This document shows, piece by piece, positions 1 through 11,400 of a stretch of DNA of 64,000 bases. The notes under the pieces are model-generated. The model worked only from the letters and a program-made list of their open reading frames with translations, had not been told where the DNA came from and did no database searches. The DNA is from Orychophragmus violaceus (taxonomy: Eukaryota > Streptophyta > Magnoliopsida > Brassicales > Brassicaceae): the NCBI GenBank assembly GCA_030180135.1, contig CM058231.1, forward strand, positions 24,679,034-24,743,033, written 5' to 3'. A program made the position numbers and the translations under genes. Within the stretch, counting starts at the first letter, position 1; the number at the start of each line of letters is the position of its first letter.

Positions 1-717
1 ACTCAAGGTATACGAAGCCCTTAGGTGAGAAAATTAAGTCAAATTAAGGGTGAAGTCAGTAAAGGATCCTCTGAATACCTAAATTGATATGGGTATCCTC
101 AGTAGGTTGATCCGTGTTGAGTTTTCTAATAGTCATAGATAGTTCATGCAACTTCATCCCAATGGTTACTTAAGTTCCTGCAAGATGTTGTTAACTTCTC
201 AAAAATTCATTGTTTCCTACTTAAACCATTTTGACTCAATAAAACAATTTTTTTTGAAAAACTGACTGACTTTAAGAAAACAAAAAGATAATAGTCAGTA
301 CCACCTCCCCCACACTTGAAACACACTGTCCCCAGTAGTGTCAAGCTAAGGATTGGTAAAAGAAAGAAAATTTTAATGGATGAGTTAAGTTCTGTCTGAT
401 TTTTACCTTTGTCGCTCATGCATCGATCGTTACATAAATGTAACGACCGTTGCAAGGTGATTTGCATCATGAGTCAATCGTTGCTCAGGACCGCAACGAT
501 CGCTGCAATGCGATTTTCGTGTTGTGACGATCGACACACAGGACCGTGTCGATCGTTGCATTGCGATTTTGTCGAAACCTACAGACAAAACTCACCAAAA
601 CCAAAAACAAACGTAAAATCCTAACAAAAACACCAAAAATGAATAGAAAAAACAAAATAGTGGGTTGTCTCCCACTCAGCGCTCTTTTAGCGTCAATAGC
701 TTGACGTTTTAGCTCAA
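1..717 (-). other. Athila A noncoding region 3' of integrase
   Basis: There is no convincing coding frame. The conserved Athila block AGCGCTGAGTGGGAG (minus strand, about 668-682) follows the integrase stop. A dense CGATCG motif array lies at 418-562. A purine-rich AAGTGTGGGGGAGGTGG tract (minus strand, about 303-320) comes next. The same order of blocks occurs in Athila C (45174 to 47968), but there a 509-codon reading frame sits between the first and last blocks, and here it is absent. Confidence 0.75.
418..562. repeat. Array of six CGATCG-centred palindromic motifs
   Basis: Six 14-16 bp motifs resembling GCATCGATCGTTGCA or GCAACGATCGTTGC are present, two or three with one base changed. 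Core-to-core distances are about 20, 31, 22, 31 and 22 bp, that is two or three DNA turns. The same motif, usually as pairs about 21 bp apart, recurs in the LTRs, coding linkers and untranslated parts of Athila A, B and C. The function is unknown. Confidence 0.8.
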
Positions 718-3446
718 TCAGACAGAGGGTGCAACATCCAGAGGCAAAATCTGACCTCCTGGAATCTTGGCCTTAGCCCAATAATGCTTTACTCTCTGTC
801 CATTTACGGTAAATTCCTTACCTTCCTGGCTGATTAGAACGACAGCTCCATAAGGATGTACCTCCTTGATTGAGAAAGTACCAGACCATCTTGATCTCAG
901 CTTACCTGGAAACAATTGCAAACGAGAGTTATACAAAAGTACCTGATCATTAGGCTCAAATTGTCTAGATACAATCTTCTTATCATGATAAGCCTTAGTC
1001 CTCTCCTTGTACAGCTTTGAGTTCTCATGAGAAAAATGTCTAATCTCATCCAACTCATTAAGCTGCACCAATCTCCTCTCTGCAGCAGTCTTAAGATCGA
1101 AGTTCATCTGCTTTACAGCCCATGCTGCTTTGTGTTCAAGCTCTACTGGCAGAGGACATACTTTTCCATATAGCAGATGAAATGGAGTAGTTCCAAGTGG
1201 TGTCTTGAATGCAGTCCGGTAAGCCCATAGTGCATCATCTAGCTTTGCTGCCCAATCCTTCTTTGTCTTCCCAACTGTCTTCTCTAAAATCTCTTTGATC
1301 TGTCTGTTAGAAACCTCAACTTTTCCACTAGTCTGAGGGTGATAAGGAGTAGCAACTAGGTGATGAACTCCATGCTTCTGCAGCAACTTCTCGAAGACCT
1401 TATTAATGAAATGAGATCCTCCATCACTAATCACTATCCGAGGTACTCCAAATCTAGGGAATATGATGGTCTTAAACAGCTTAATAACCATCGAAGAATC
1501 ATTGGTTGGACTAGCTATTGCTTCTACCTACTTAGATACATAGTCCACTGCAACCAAGATAAACTTATTCCCATAGGATGAGGGAAAAGGACCCATGAAA
1601 TTTATGCCCCAGCAATCGAAAACCTCAACCTCAAGAATGAAATTCTGAGGCATCTCATGCTTCTTGCTGATTTTCCCTCTCCTTTGACAGGCGTCACACT
1701 GAGAAACAAAAGAATGAGCATCCGCAAACATTGTAGGCCAGCAGAAACCTACTTGCAGAATCTTAGACACAGTCTTGAAAGTAGCAAAATGTCCAGCATA
1801 ATCTGATCCATGACAGTGGAATAAGATATCTGGAACCTCTGATTCAGCAACGCATCTCCTGTAAAGACCATCCGAACAATGCTTGTAGAGATAATGCTCA
1901 TCCCAGTAGTATCGTCTGAGCTCCCTGAATAACTTCTTCTTTGCATACCCCTTCAAATCATCTGGTTCAGTCTCTGCAGCCAGGTAATTAGCGATATCTG
2001 CGTACCAGGGTCGATCGGTGGTTGCGACAGCATCTACTTCGAAAACATAGTCTCCAATTTGAACCGTGAAAGGTTCTGGGTTCATATCCGCACTGCAACG
2101 ATCGTCGCATAGAGTAGCTTCGATCATCGCAGTCTCGACACATGCATCGATCGTCACAGATGTGGCATCGATCAACGCAGTGCGATTAATCCGACAGTTT
2201 TGCAAGTTTATGTCCAAATCCATCTGAAACACTGTCCCAATCATATTGACGTTCTCCTCAGGTAAGAAATCATTAATGGGCACGTCTTCCTCAACCAGCA
2301 TCCTTGAAAGATGGTCAGCAACTCCATTCTCAACTCCCTTCTTTTCCCTCACTTCAATGTCAAACTTCTGAAGCAACAGAATCCATCTCAACAATCTTGG
2401 CTTAGCATCTTTATTCTGCATCAGATACTTCATGGCTGAATGATCAGTGTGTACAATCACCTTGGAACCAACAAGATAAGGGCGAAACTTGTCAAATGCA
2501 AAGACAACAGCCAACAACTCCTTCTCTGTAGTGGCATAGTTTCTTTGCGCATCATCTAGTGTCCTGCTGGCATAGTAAATAGCATGAAGCTTTCTGTCCT
2601 TATTCTGCCCCAGAACATCTCCTACAGCATAGTCACTCGCATCACACATAACCTCGAAAGGTAGATCCCAATCTGGTGGTTGAACTATAGGAGCACTCAC
2701 TAATGCTTGCTTTATCTGTTCAAATGCAGTCTGACAATCTGCATTGAACTCAAATTTGGTATCCTTACACAGCAAAGCAGTTAGTGGTCTAGCAATCTTA
2801 CTGAAGTCCTTGATGAACCGTCTATAGAAACCAGCATGTCCAAGAAATCTCCTCACAGACTTCACAGAATCAGGCGCCTGAAGGCTGGTCATTACCTCAA
2901 TCATAGCGCGGTCGACTTCAATCCCTGCCTCAGACACTTTATGTCCAAGTACAATGCCATCTCTGACCATGAAATGGCACTTCTCCCAATTAAGAACCAA
3001 GTGCTTCTCCTCGTATCTAGTCAGTACCTTGTACAGATTATCTAAGCACTCATTATAAGATGACCCGTAGACTGAAAAGTCATACATAAACACCTCCATA
3101 AAGTCCTCAATCATATCAGTGAATATGGACATCATGCATCTCTAGAAGGTGGCAAATGCATTGCAGAGTCCAAAAGGCATCCGACGGTACGCAAATGTGC
3201 CATATGGACAAGTAAAGGTGGTATTTCCCTGATCCTCTAGATGGATTGGAATTTGGAAGAAACTTGAATATCCATCGAGGAAGCAATAGTAAGGGTGATT
3301 TGCTAACCTCTCCAGCATCTGGTCAATAAAGGTAAAGGGAAATAATCCTTCCTTGTCTCAGCATTGAACTTCCTGTAATCTATGCACATCCGGTGTCCAG
3401 TCACAGTCCTTGTAGGAATCAGCTTGTTCTTCTCGTTCTTGACTGC
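718..3446 (-). pseudogene. Athila A pol, C-terminal part: reverse transcriptase, RNase H, integrase
   Basis: The translation runs from the middle of a Ty3/gypsy reverse transcriptase (KNEKNKLIPTRTVTG near the upstream end), through RNase H (ASDYAVG, YATTEKELLAVVFA, HTDHSAMKYL), to integrase with an HHCC zinc region (HCHGS...CDACQRRGK) and a core (SDGGSHF, PYHPQTSGKVE). Defects visible directly are a one-base deletion near 3338, in-frame TAG codons near 3136 and at 1528-1530, the reverse transcriptase catalytic box reading FMYD where FMDD or YMDD is expected, and an integrase segment reading GINFMGP where GIDFMGP is usual. The reading frame is otherwise kept to a TGA at 718-720. A linker between RNase H and integrase (around 2095-2180) is built from CGATCG motifs. 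The enzyme would be inactive. Confidence 0.92.
2095..2180. repeat. CGATCG motif cluster inside Athila A pol
   Basis: Four copies (CGATCG or CGATCA cores) lie in the translated linker between RNase H and integrase, where they encode a run rich in ID, AT and DDRC. Core spacings are about 22, 27 and 21 bp. The cluster does not break the frame, so it was tolerated while the protein was made. Confidence 0.65.
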
Positions 3447-4325
3447 ATCGGTGTCATATTGAGAGAGTACTGCCCCCCCCCCCCCCCCCCCCCTCGCACT
3501 TGTAGCTGAAGTAGGCCCGCTAGTCTTCGTTCACATAGTAGAAGAGGTAGAGGGATTGCTGAAGTAGACGTAATAACGGATCCTTTCTATTGCTCAGGGA
3601 CTCATCAAACATCGCTTTCTAGATTTCTTCGGGATTTAGCCCGAACTGTCAAATTCCAATCCACCGGAAAGGATCCTGTTCACGTATCTGCCGCACTTGG
3701 CCAGGATCAAGTCAGCACTTTAGAATGAAGAAGACAATACACACATAGAATAGAAAGCTGCTTTTTGCAAGCTCTTTCGGGACGACAATAGACCCGCTTT
3801 CAGAGTTTAGGTACAGGCCAGCCAATTTATTAAGATTAAAGGGAATATCTTTCCTTCGGCAAAAAAAGGTTTATGAAGCCATCCTCGCCTCGGGGATAAG
3901 AGATCTTTCTGCAGCTCCTGAAACAGCCGAAGAACCTGGAGTTTATGATTCCTTATTACTGTGTGATAGCAACAGAGCAGCTAGCAGAGGAATTCCATTT
4001 CGGTAGCAGGCTTCTAAATACGCTGCTTTCCCCGATCGAATACAGAACCTGCTGTTGTAGTCGTAGGTTCAGTTAGTCAAGCCTACCTGGTGCAGGAACT
4101 TGAGTAGGTCCATTTCCCACTCGACTGATAAGGAGAGGAGTGAAAGGCAGGCGATAGGGAAACTCGGGATCGTAAATGGATTCGAGTACCATTCTGATCG
4201 CGCTTCTTGCTTTACAGAGATTGTTATGAATTGACAAAATAACTAGATTCTCCCGGAACGTCGAGCTGGCTTGGCTGGTACATCAAGCATATCGGCATAT
4301 TTCATACTTACTGCACGCAGGATAA
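3447..4325. other. Probable nuclear mitochondrial DNA insert (NUMT), left part
   Basis: This segment splits the Athila A reverse transcriptase between the codons for GVTA and VKNEK; the flanks at 3446 and 20132-20134 rejoin in frame. It is less AT-rich than its surroundings, has no long reading frame, and reads like plant mitochondrial intergenic DNA. The right part (19842-20131) holds a fragment matching the 3' half of plant mitochondrial trnfM, which is the main support for mitochondrial origin. A 21-base C run lies 26 bp inside the left border. Copia 1 later split the insert at 4325. Confidence 0.5.
3473..3493. repeat. Run of 21 C residues near the NUMT border
   Basis: An uninterrupted C homopolymer lies just inside the foreign segment in Athila A. 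Such a run is rare in plant nuclear DNA. It may be filler from end joining or an assembly artefact. Confidence 0.9.
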
Positions 4326-4975
4326 TGTATGATTATAGGTTTGTTCAAGGTTTAATTCCCAAATTACAACCTAACACATAATCTTAAACAGATCTAGGTT
4401 CTTGCAGAACGAATCATAAATCAAACCTGTAACATTACCTTTTGCAGCGGATTGATGGTAATGACAAGATCAGTTAGAGCAGATCAGAAACCGGCTCCTC
4501 CTTTGGTATCCACACTCTTACAAGCAACGTCAGGCTGCTAGACCAGATGGAAGATCAGAGAGAGAGAGTTCACGGCCACCTGAAACAAATCGCAAAGATG
4601 GGTTTACAAACCCTAGGGTTGGCGATTTTTAGCTCTCTCATTAATGGGCCCAAGTCATTAGACTAATGGCTCATTAATCTTTTGGGCCCAAGACACAAAT
4701 CAGACAAAAGCCTGTATTTTGTCTGGCCCAATTCTCTGATCTAATACAGTAAATGCCATTGCATCTTACCGTATTAATTCCATTTAACTTTCCCGTTAGC
4801 TATGGTGTGTGACCCTTTGGGATCATACAATACTGGTAATAAGTCCTAAACTTATAGATCATAAGCGGGCTCTAGCAAGTCATCATGATCACCCAGTATT
4901 TATGACTTATGTCTGATCTCGACATTTATCATACTTTCTAGAGATAGTACAGTAGATTTCAGGACATTCCCAACA
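4326..4975 (-). repeat. Copia 1 3' LTR
   Basis: On the minus strand it begins TGTTGGGAATGTCC and ends ATCATACA. It is 650 bp, the same length as the partner at 19192-19841. It belongs to the same family as the Copia 3 LTRs at 39283 and 53471. Confidence 0.96.
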
Positions 4976-5808
4976 ATCTCCCACTTGTACTGGAATCCTA
5001 CATTCCCTAGTCCTTTTGTCTCAATATCTCGATCTGGCATAAGGCAAGATGCGTGTCATCCTTATATAGCCAGACCATGTTCATCGGACCAGATTTGATA
5101 CTGACAATGCAAACGACTTGGGCAAGTCCGTTTGGGAATGGCCATTCTCTTACCAGCTATCAAGTCTCCGATTGGCCTAGAGATATTACCTCCGTTAAAC
5201 GGCAGGGACAAATCCCATCTTGTTCCATCACTATGAACTACACAATTCATAATACACCCAACCAAGGTCCGTATAGCTCCCATTTACGAAACAGCGTTAG
5301 ACAATGATCAAAGCGCATCACTCCATGTGCAGCCACATGCATGCGAACTCAGGTCTAAGGACTATACTCTATAGTCGTATATGAGAACCTCTCATGACAC
5401 ATATATTAATATCTTGTAGAGTTCTCATCAGCGGGCCATGTCCGGTCATATGCTCCCCTACATATACCTATGTGTCGACTTTGATGCCGCGCATCTATGA
5501 CCCCTCGAAACTTGGTCATAAGTCTCAACACAATCTAGTCTCAACAGGTTGTTGGTGTTCCAATTTCAACAACCTTCGACTATGCACACTATGATTTATG
5601 TCACTTCGTTAAGTATGGGGTTTCAGGATCAAGTCTACTCATGTACTTCGATGGCCCATATATAATGACATGAATCATTTTGGAACGATTATTTTATATC
5701 ACAGTTAAAAATAATCCAGAAATAAAATTTCATTAACATTTAAAATGTTTACATGAACCAATCAAAATAACTAAAATAAAGCCCTCACAACTCCCACTCA
5801 AAAAGAGA
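4976..5808 (-). other. Copia 1 3' noncoding region with polypurine tract
   Basis: About 830 bp lies between the pol stop and the 3' LTR. The sequence AAGTGGGAGAT abuts the LTR (4976-4986) and is the likely plus-strand primer. The region is clearly related to those of Copia 2 (12382-13230) and Copia 3 (52634-53470). It includes an inverted repeat GGTTGTTG...CAACAACC at 5547-5574. The open frames seen on either strand are not supported as genes. Confidence 0.8.
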
Positions 5809-6060
5809 TTACATATGAATATCTCTAATTCCTACAGCAGCAGTATGCAACTCGTGCTTAGGTCTCGGGAGTGGCTTTGTCAACGGGTCAGCCACGTTCT
5901 CATCAGTGGGAACTCTGCTGACCATCACTTCACCTCTATTCACTATATCACGAATCAGGTGATACCTTCTCATAATATGTTTGGATTTCTGATGATGTCT
6001 CGGCTCCTTGGCTTGAGCAATTGCACCATTGTTGTCACAATACAGTGCTAGAGGCTCAGT
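5809..6060 (-). pseudogene. Copia 1 pol, last 83 codons (RNase H end), separated by Copia 2
   Basis: This holds the C-terminus of the copia RNase H (CDNNGAIAQAKEP, HHQKSKHIMRR, DPLTKPLPRP) with a TAA stop at 5809-5811. It continues the frame that is interrupted at 13872. The two pieces fit without a frameshift when Copia 2 and one TCAGT copy are left out, giving about 1319 codons in all. It is called a pseudogene only because of the interruption. Confidence 0.93.
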
Positions 6061-6696
6061 TGTTGGAATTGTGTCCAGTAATCTCGGTACTGTCTCTAGA
6101 AAGTAAGAGTATGTCAATGATCAGACATAAGTCATATAATAATGGGGGTCATGATGGCTTGCTAGAGTCCGCTCATGATCTATAAGTCTTGGACTTATTG
6201 CCTTTATTATATGATCTCATATGGGTCACACGCCTAAGCTAACGGGAAAATACGAAGGAACGGTTTAGCAGAAGTACGGTAAAAGTGCTAGGCATTTACT
6301 GTACTTAGAGAGACTAAAGGGCCTGATTAAATCCAAGGGATTTAATCAGAACTGAGAATTGGGCCCAAAAGCCCATGAGAACTAGAAGGGATTTTAATGA
6401 CTAAAATCAGACCTAGCTCTCTAATTTTTCTGAGCACTCTGCGCCTCCCTCCTCTCTCTCTGCGCCTCCTCTCTCAGCTGGTCTAGCAGCCAAATTTCCC
6501 GGTGTGCGTGTGTGAGCCTTTGGAGGATCCATCTCTTGGTGGTTCTGCTGATCTCTGACCCTTACCTCCCATTCCGCTGCAAAACAAGGTAACAGGTGAG
6601 ATCTATTATGTTTCTATTCAAGAGAACCTAGATCTGCATGTTTAGTAGGATGAATCAATCTGAGAATTGAATCAGGAGACACTAAACGATTCAACA
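6061..6696 (+). repeat. Copia 2 5' LTR
   Basis: It starts TGTTGGAATT and ends GATTCAACA. The primer site begins two bases later. It is the same length as the 3' copy. Confidence 0.97.
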
Positions 6697-8403
6697 GTGG
6701 TATCAGAGCTTTTGGTTCTGTGGTTTTTCTTGTTTAGAATCATGTTTAGGATTGTTTAAGAAGTGTTTTTGAATCAATCTACTGATAAGGAAAAACACTT
6801 AAGAAACAAAGAATTAAAACCTAAACAAATAAGAAATCGCATGATCCAATCTATATTGAATTGGTTGCGTCGGAGTGTGGTCGAACCGCACGTCCGGATC
6901 GTGAGACGCACGGACCGATCGTTGGATCGCGTCGCGTGGTCGAGCCGATCACAAGGGTTGGACCGGACGACCGAGCGGATCGGATCGATCGATCGCGATC
7001 GCTTCCTGCCTCGTCCCGGCGTGTCCAGCCTGCTGTCCCGCGTGACCGAGCTTCGTCCCGGTAGCGTCTCGGCCAGCATCGTCCCGTCCGATCGCGAGAG
7101 ATGGCCCGGCTGTCTCGTCCCGATCATACGGCCCGACCGTCCCATCCCGTCCCGACCATCGACCCGCCGCGGAAGCATGATGGCTTGCGGCTGGACGATC
7201 GTTTCTCGATCGCGAAGCTAGGTCACGACCGTGATCGGTTCGTGACCAATCGGTTCGGTTCGGTTAATGGTTCGGTTTAAAACTGATTAAAAAAATTAAT
7301 CGTCACGGTTTAATAAACAGACTTAATAAATTTATTAAGTTCTGGTTAAACCGGGATAAGAAATCCAAAGTCGAAAAATTGGATTTTGTGCCTAAACCAG
7401 TGATTTTCTAATTTGATTTGGTTGGACCAAATAAATTGAGAAAATCCGGTTTAGTAAATAACCGGTTGACAATTGTGGTCATCGTAGTAATTAATTTTGG
7501 TTAAGACCAATTTTAATGAACCAGACCGGTTATGTCATTTAATTGGGCAATTGGGTTATGTCTTGGACATGAACCAATTCTTGGGCCTCGGGCCAAGAAG
7601 TTAAAACAATTGGGCCAATTATTTGAGTCTTTTCTTCAGAATTAATTTAAAATTTATTTTTATAAAATTATAAAATCGATTTTAAATTAATAAGTTTCCA
7701 AAATTTTGAAATTAGAAAGTTTCTTAAATTAGAAGTTTCTAGATTTGCATGTTTTGGATTTTAGGAAATTTCCAATTTTAGAAAGTTTCCTATTTAGGAA
7801 GTTTCCAATTTTAGAAAGTTTCCAAAATTAGTAGGTTTCCCTAAAAGGAAAGTTTCCCAAAATAGTAATCTTCTATTTTGGGATAAAATTTTAATAAACC
7901 TACAAACCTCAAATAATATCAAGCGTTGGATGTCTTGTCAAGTCTATGTCAGCTGTCGAAGCCCATTCAATTGTACTCATGGCCTTACAGTGTGAGGGTG
8001 TCTACTTTTGCGTGGATAAGACGGTTTGTGATTCATAAATGTCATTGGGAGTCCCAGACATTAGTGATTACATGACTGTATAGTCTGGTTTTCTTGACTA
8101 GGCCATCGGGAGTCCCGGGCCTTGAGACATCAGAGTGGATTGGGCCTCGGTCCCAGATTCACAACCAAGAGTTATATCACGGATATAATTAGCCGAGATA
8201 GGGCTTACCGATATAAGCTAAGGTTGGGTGACGGCCAGTGGCCCACTTTAATCTTAGTTATATGTGGATCTTGGAATCATTATATTCTATTGAGGGTAAC
8301 TTATGTTATTGAATATAATGCGTGATTAATCATATTAATAATAATACAAGATTAATCATATTGAACATATTAACTAATAACCTTTTTATCTTATATTTCA
8401 GCT
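6697..8403 (+). other. Copia 2 leader with primer-binding site
   Basis: The primer site TGGTATCAGAGC is at 6698-6709, complementary to the 3' end of initiator tRNA-Met. A GC-rich, GATC/CGATCG-rich low-complexity tract lies at about 6850-7230. It is open in several frames because of its composition, not because it codes. An AT-rich stretch follows. Near the gag start there are two copies of GGGAGTCCC (8047-8055 and 8108-8116), also present in Copia 1 and Copia 3. Confidence 0.85.
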
Positions 8404-11400
8404 ATGACTACTACAAGCACACAAAACACATTCTCAATCCGGTCTGTTCTCGAAAAGGAGAAGCTGACTGGAACGAACTTCCTGACGTGGTCAAGGAACT
8501 TGAGGCTGGTCCTCAAGCAGGAGAAGAAGGATTATGTCCTTCGTGATCCCCTCCCCGAGAGGCCTCCTGCCAATGCCGCCAGGACTCTGCATAATGCTTG
8601 GGAAAAGCATTCGTCAGATGAAAATGATGTCTATTGCCTGATGTTGGCGACAATGACTGCTGAGCTGCAAATGCAGTTCGAGAGTGTGTTGTCACCCATC
8701 GAGATAATGGCAAGCCTGAAATCACTTTTTCAGGAGCAAGCAAGGACTGAGAGGTTTCAGACAGTTAAGAACCTCTTAGACTGTAAGTTGGCTGCAAATG
8801 CGGCAGTGAGTCCTCATGTCTTGAAGATGATGGGTTATCTCGATCATCTTCAGAAACTCAACTGCCCTATCAGCCAGGAACTTGCCTGCGACATCGTTCT
8901 GCAGTCTTTACCTGCAAGCTATGATCAGTTCATCCTGAACTTCAATATGCATGGCTTGAGTAAGACATTGCCTGAGCTTCACGGAATGCTCAAGACTGCA
9001 GAGCCCAACTTGAGGAAAACTGCCAAGGACCCTAATGTGCTTATGGTGCAAAAGGGCAAGGGCTTTAAGAAATCCTCTGCCAAGGACAAGGGAAAGGCTA
9101 AGGCTGTCCAAGTCTCGGACAAGGACACGCCAAAGCCCAAGCCCAAATCCAAGGCTGGGCCTACTGACATCTGCAGGTTCTGTAAAGAACCAGGGCATTG
9201 GAGGAGAGAATGTAAGAAATTCCAAGAATGTCTAAAGGAATTGAAGAAGAAGACTCTCGAGACTTCTTCATCAGGTATTTTTGTTATAGAAGTTAATACA
9301 ACTACTTCTGATAATACCTCATGGGTTATGGATACTGGTTGTGGGGCTCATATTTGTACTAATATGCAGGCACTCAGCAACAGTAGGAGGCTGAAGCAAG
9401 GACAAGTGGAGCTACGAGTTGGGAATGGAGCGAAAGTTCCTGCACTAGCTGTAGGCACATACTTGTTGTCTTTACCTTCGGGATTGGTTTTAGAACTCAA
9501 TAATTGTTATTTTGTACCTGCTATAAGCAGAAATATTATTTCAATTTCTTTGTTGGATTTGGAAGGTTATGATTTTTCAGTTAAGAATAAATTATGTTCC
9601 TTCAATCGCAACAATTTGTTCTATGGTTGTGCCCCTCTTACGAATGGGCTTTACATACTTGATCAATCCGCGCCAATTTATAACATTGATACCAAACGGT
9701 TCAAACCTAATGAGGAGAACCGAACGTTTCTATGGCATTGTCGTTTAGGGCACATCAGCGAGAAACGCATCAAGAGGCTCCATTCGAATGGACTTCTTGG
9801 CTCATTTGACTTTGAGTCATGTGAGAAATGCGAATCCTGCATGATGGGCAAAATGACACGGGCCCCCTTTAATAAACCTAACGAGAGGGCCAGTGACTTA
9901 TTGGGTCTGATACACACTGACGTGTGTGGCCCAATGTCCACAAATGCAAGAGGAAACTATCAGTACTTCATTACCTTCACTGATGATTTCAGTAGGTATG
10001 GATATGTTTATTTAATGAAACATAAGTCTGAATCTTTTGAGAAGTTCAGAGAATTCCAAAATGAAGTACAGAACCAACTTGGCAAAAGCATTAAGGCTCT
10101 TCGGTCCGACCGAGGAGGAGAATACTTAAGCCAAGAATTCAGTGATCATCTAAGAGAGTGTGGGATCGTGTCCCAACTCACTCCTCCTGGAACACCTCAA
10201 TGGAATGGTGTGTCTGAGAGGAGAAATCGGACCTTATTGGATATGGTTCGATCTATGATGAGTCACACAGACCTTCCAATATCCCTTTGGGGATATGCTC
10301 TGCTAACAGCAGTGTTCACTCTAAATAGAGCGCCATCGAAAGCAGTAGCAAAGACACCATATGAATTATGGACTGGAGTGGCTCCAGTGCTGTCTTATCT
10401 TAGAATTTGGGGTTGTGAAGCCTATGTCAAGAGATTAATCTCAGACAAGCTTACACCAAAGTCTGATAAATGCTACTTCATTGGTTATCCGAAGGAAACC
10501 AAGGCTTATTACTTCTATCTACGTTCCGAGAACAAGATCTTTGTTGCCCGGGATTGTAACTTTCTTGAGAGGGAGTTTCTCTCTAAGAAAGAAAGTGGGA
10601 GTAAGGTACTGCTTGAAGAAATACAAGATGAACAGGATACTGCTCAACCTAATGAGGAAGAGCAGCAGGAGGACCTACAAGAAATTGTAGAGCCTGAACC
10701 TGTAGTACCTGAAGTTCGAAGATCCGGGAGGATCTGTCACGAACCCGAGAGATATCAAGGATTCCTCGTGACTAACTGTCATGATCTTCTGATCATTGAT
10801 GGTGATGAACCATCGAACTTCAATCAAGCCATGATGGGCCCAGATTCCTCTAAGTGGCGTAAGGCCACTGATTCCGAAATGGACTCCATGTCGGTCAACC
10901 AAGTGTTTTCGTTGGTTGACTTACCCGCTGGTGTAAAAGCCATCGAGTGCAAATAGATCTTCAAGAAGAAGATTGACGTGGATGGAAATGTCCAGATTTA
11001 TAAAGCCAGGTTGGTGACAAAAGGTTTCAGACAAGTTCACGGTGTGGATTACGATGAAACCTATTCACCAGTGGCTATGATGAAATCTATTCGGATTCTA
11101 CTAGCAACTGCAGCTTTTCATGATTATGAAATTTGGCAGATGGACGTAAAAACCGCCTTCCTGAATGGCATTCTGGAAGAGGATGTGTATATGACACAAC
11201 CTGACGGTTACATAGATCCAAAGAATGCTGGGAAAGTATGCAAGCTTCATAAATCCATTTATGGATTGAAGCAAGCATCGAGGAGCTGGAATCTTCGTTT
11301 TGATGAAGCGATCAAGCAATTTGACTTCATCAGAAACGAAGAAGAACAATGCGTGTATAAGAAAACTAGTGGGAGCAAGATAGTATTTCTTATTCTGTAT

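Noticed and set aside
418..562. Regularly spaced short repeats that could suggest a CRISPR array
   Set aside because: The genome is eukaryotic, the motifs are only ~15 bp and degenerate, and spacers are 8-17 bp.
5053..5307. 84-codon antisense frame in the Copia 1 3' region, also present in Copia 3 (53139-53393, minus)
   Set aside because: It is broken in Copia 2 and has no known domain. The likeness is explained by recent common ancestry of the noncoding region.
6763..7221. 152-codon Arg/Ser-rich frame in the Copia 2 leader
   Set aside because: It lies in GC-rich low-complexity DNA that is open in several frames on both strands, and it is absent from the related leaders.
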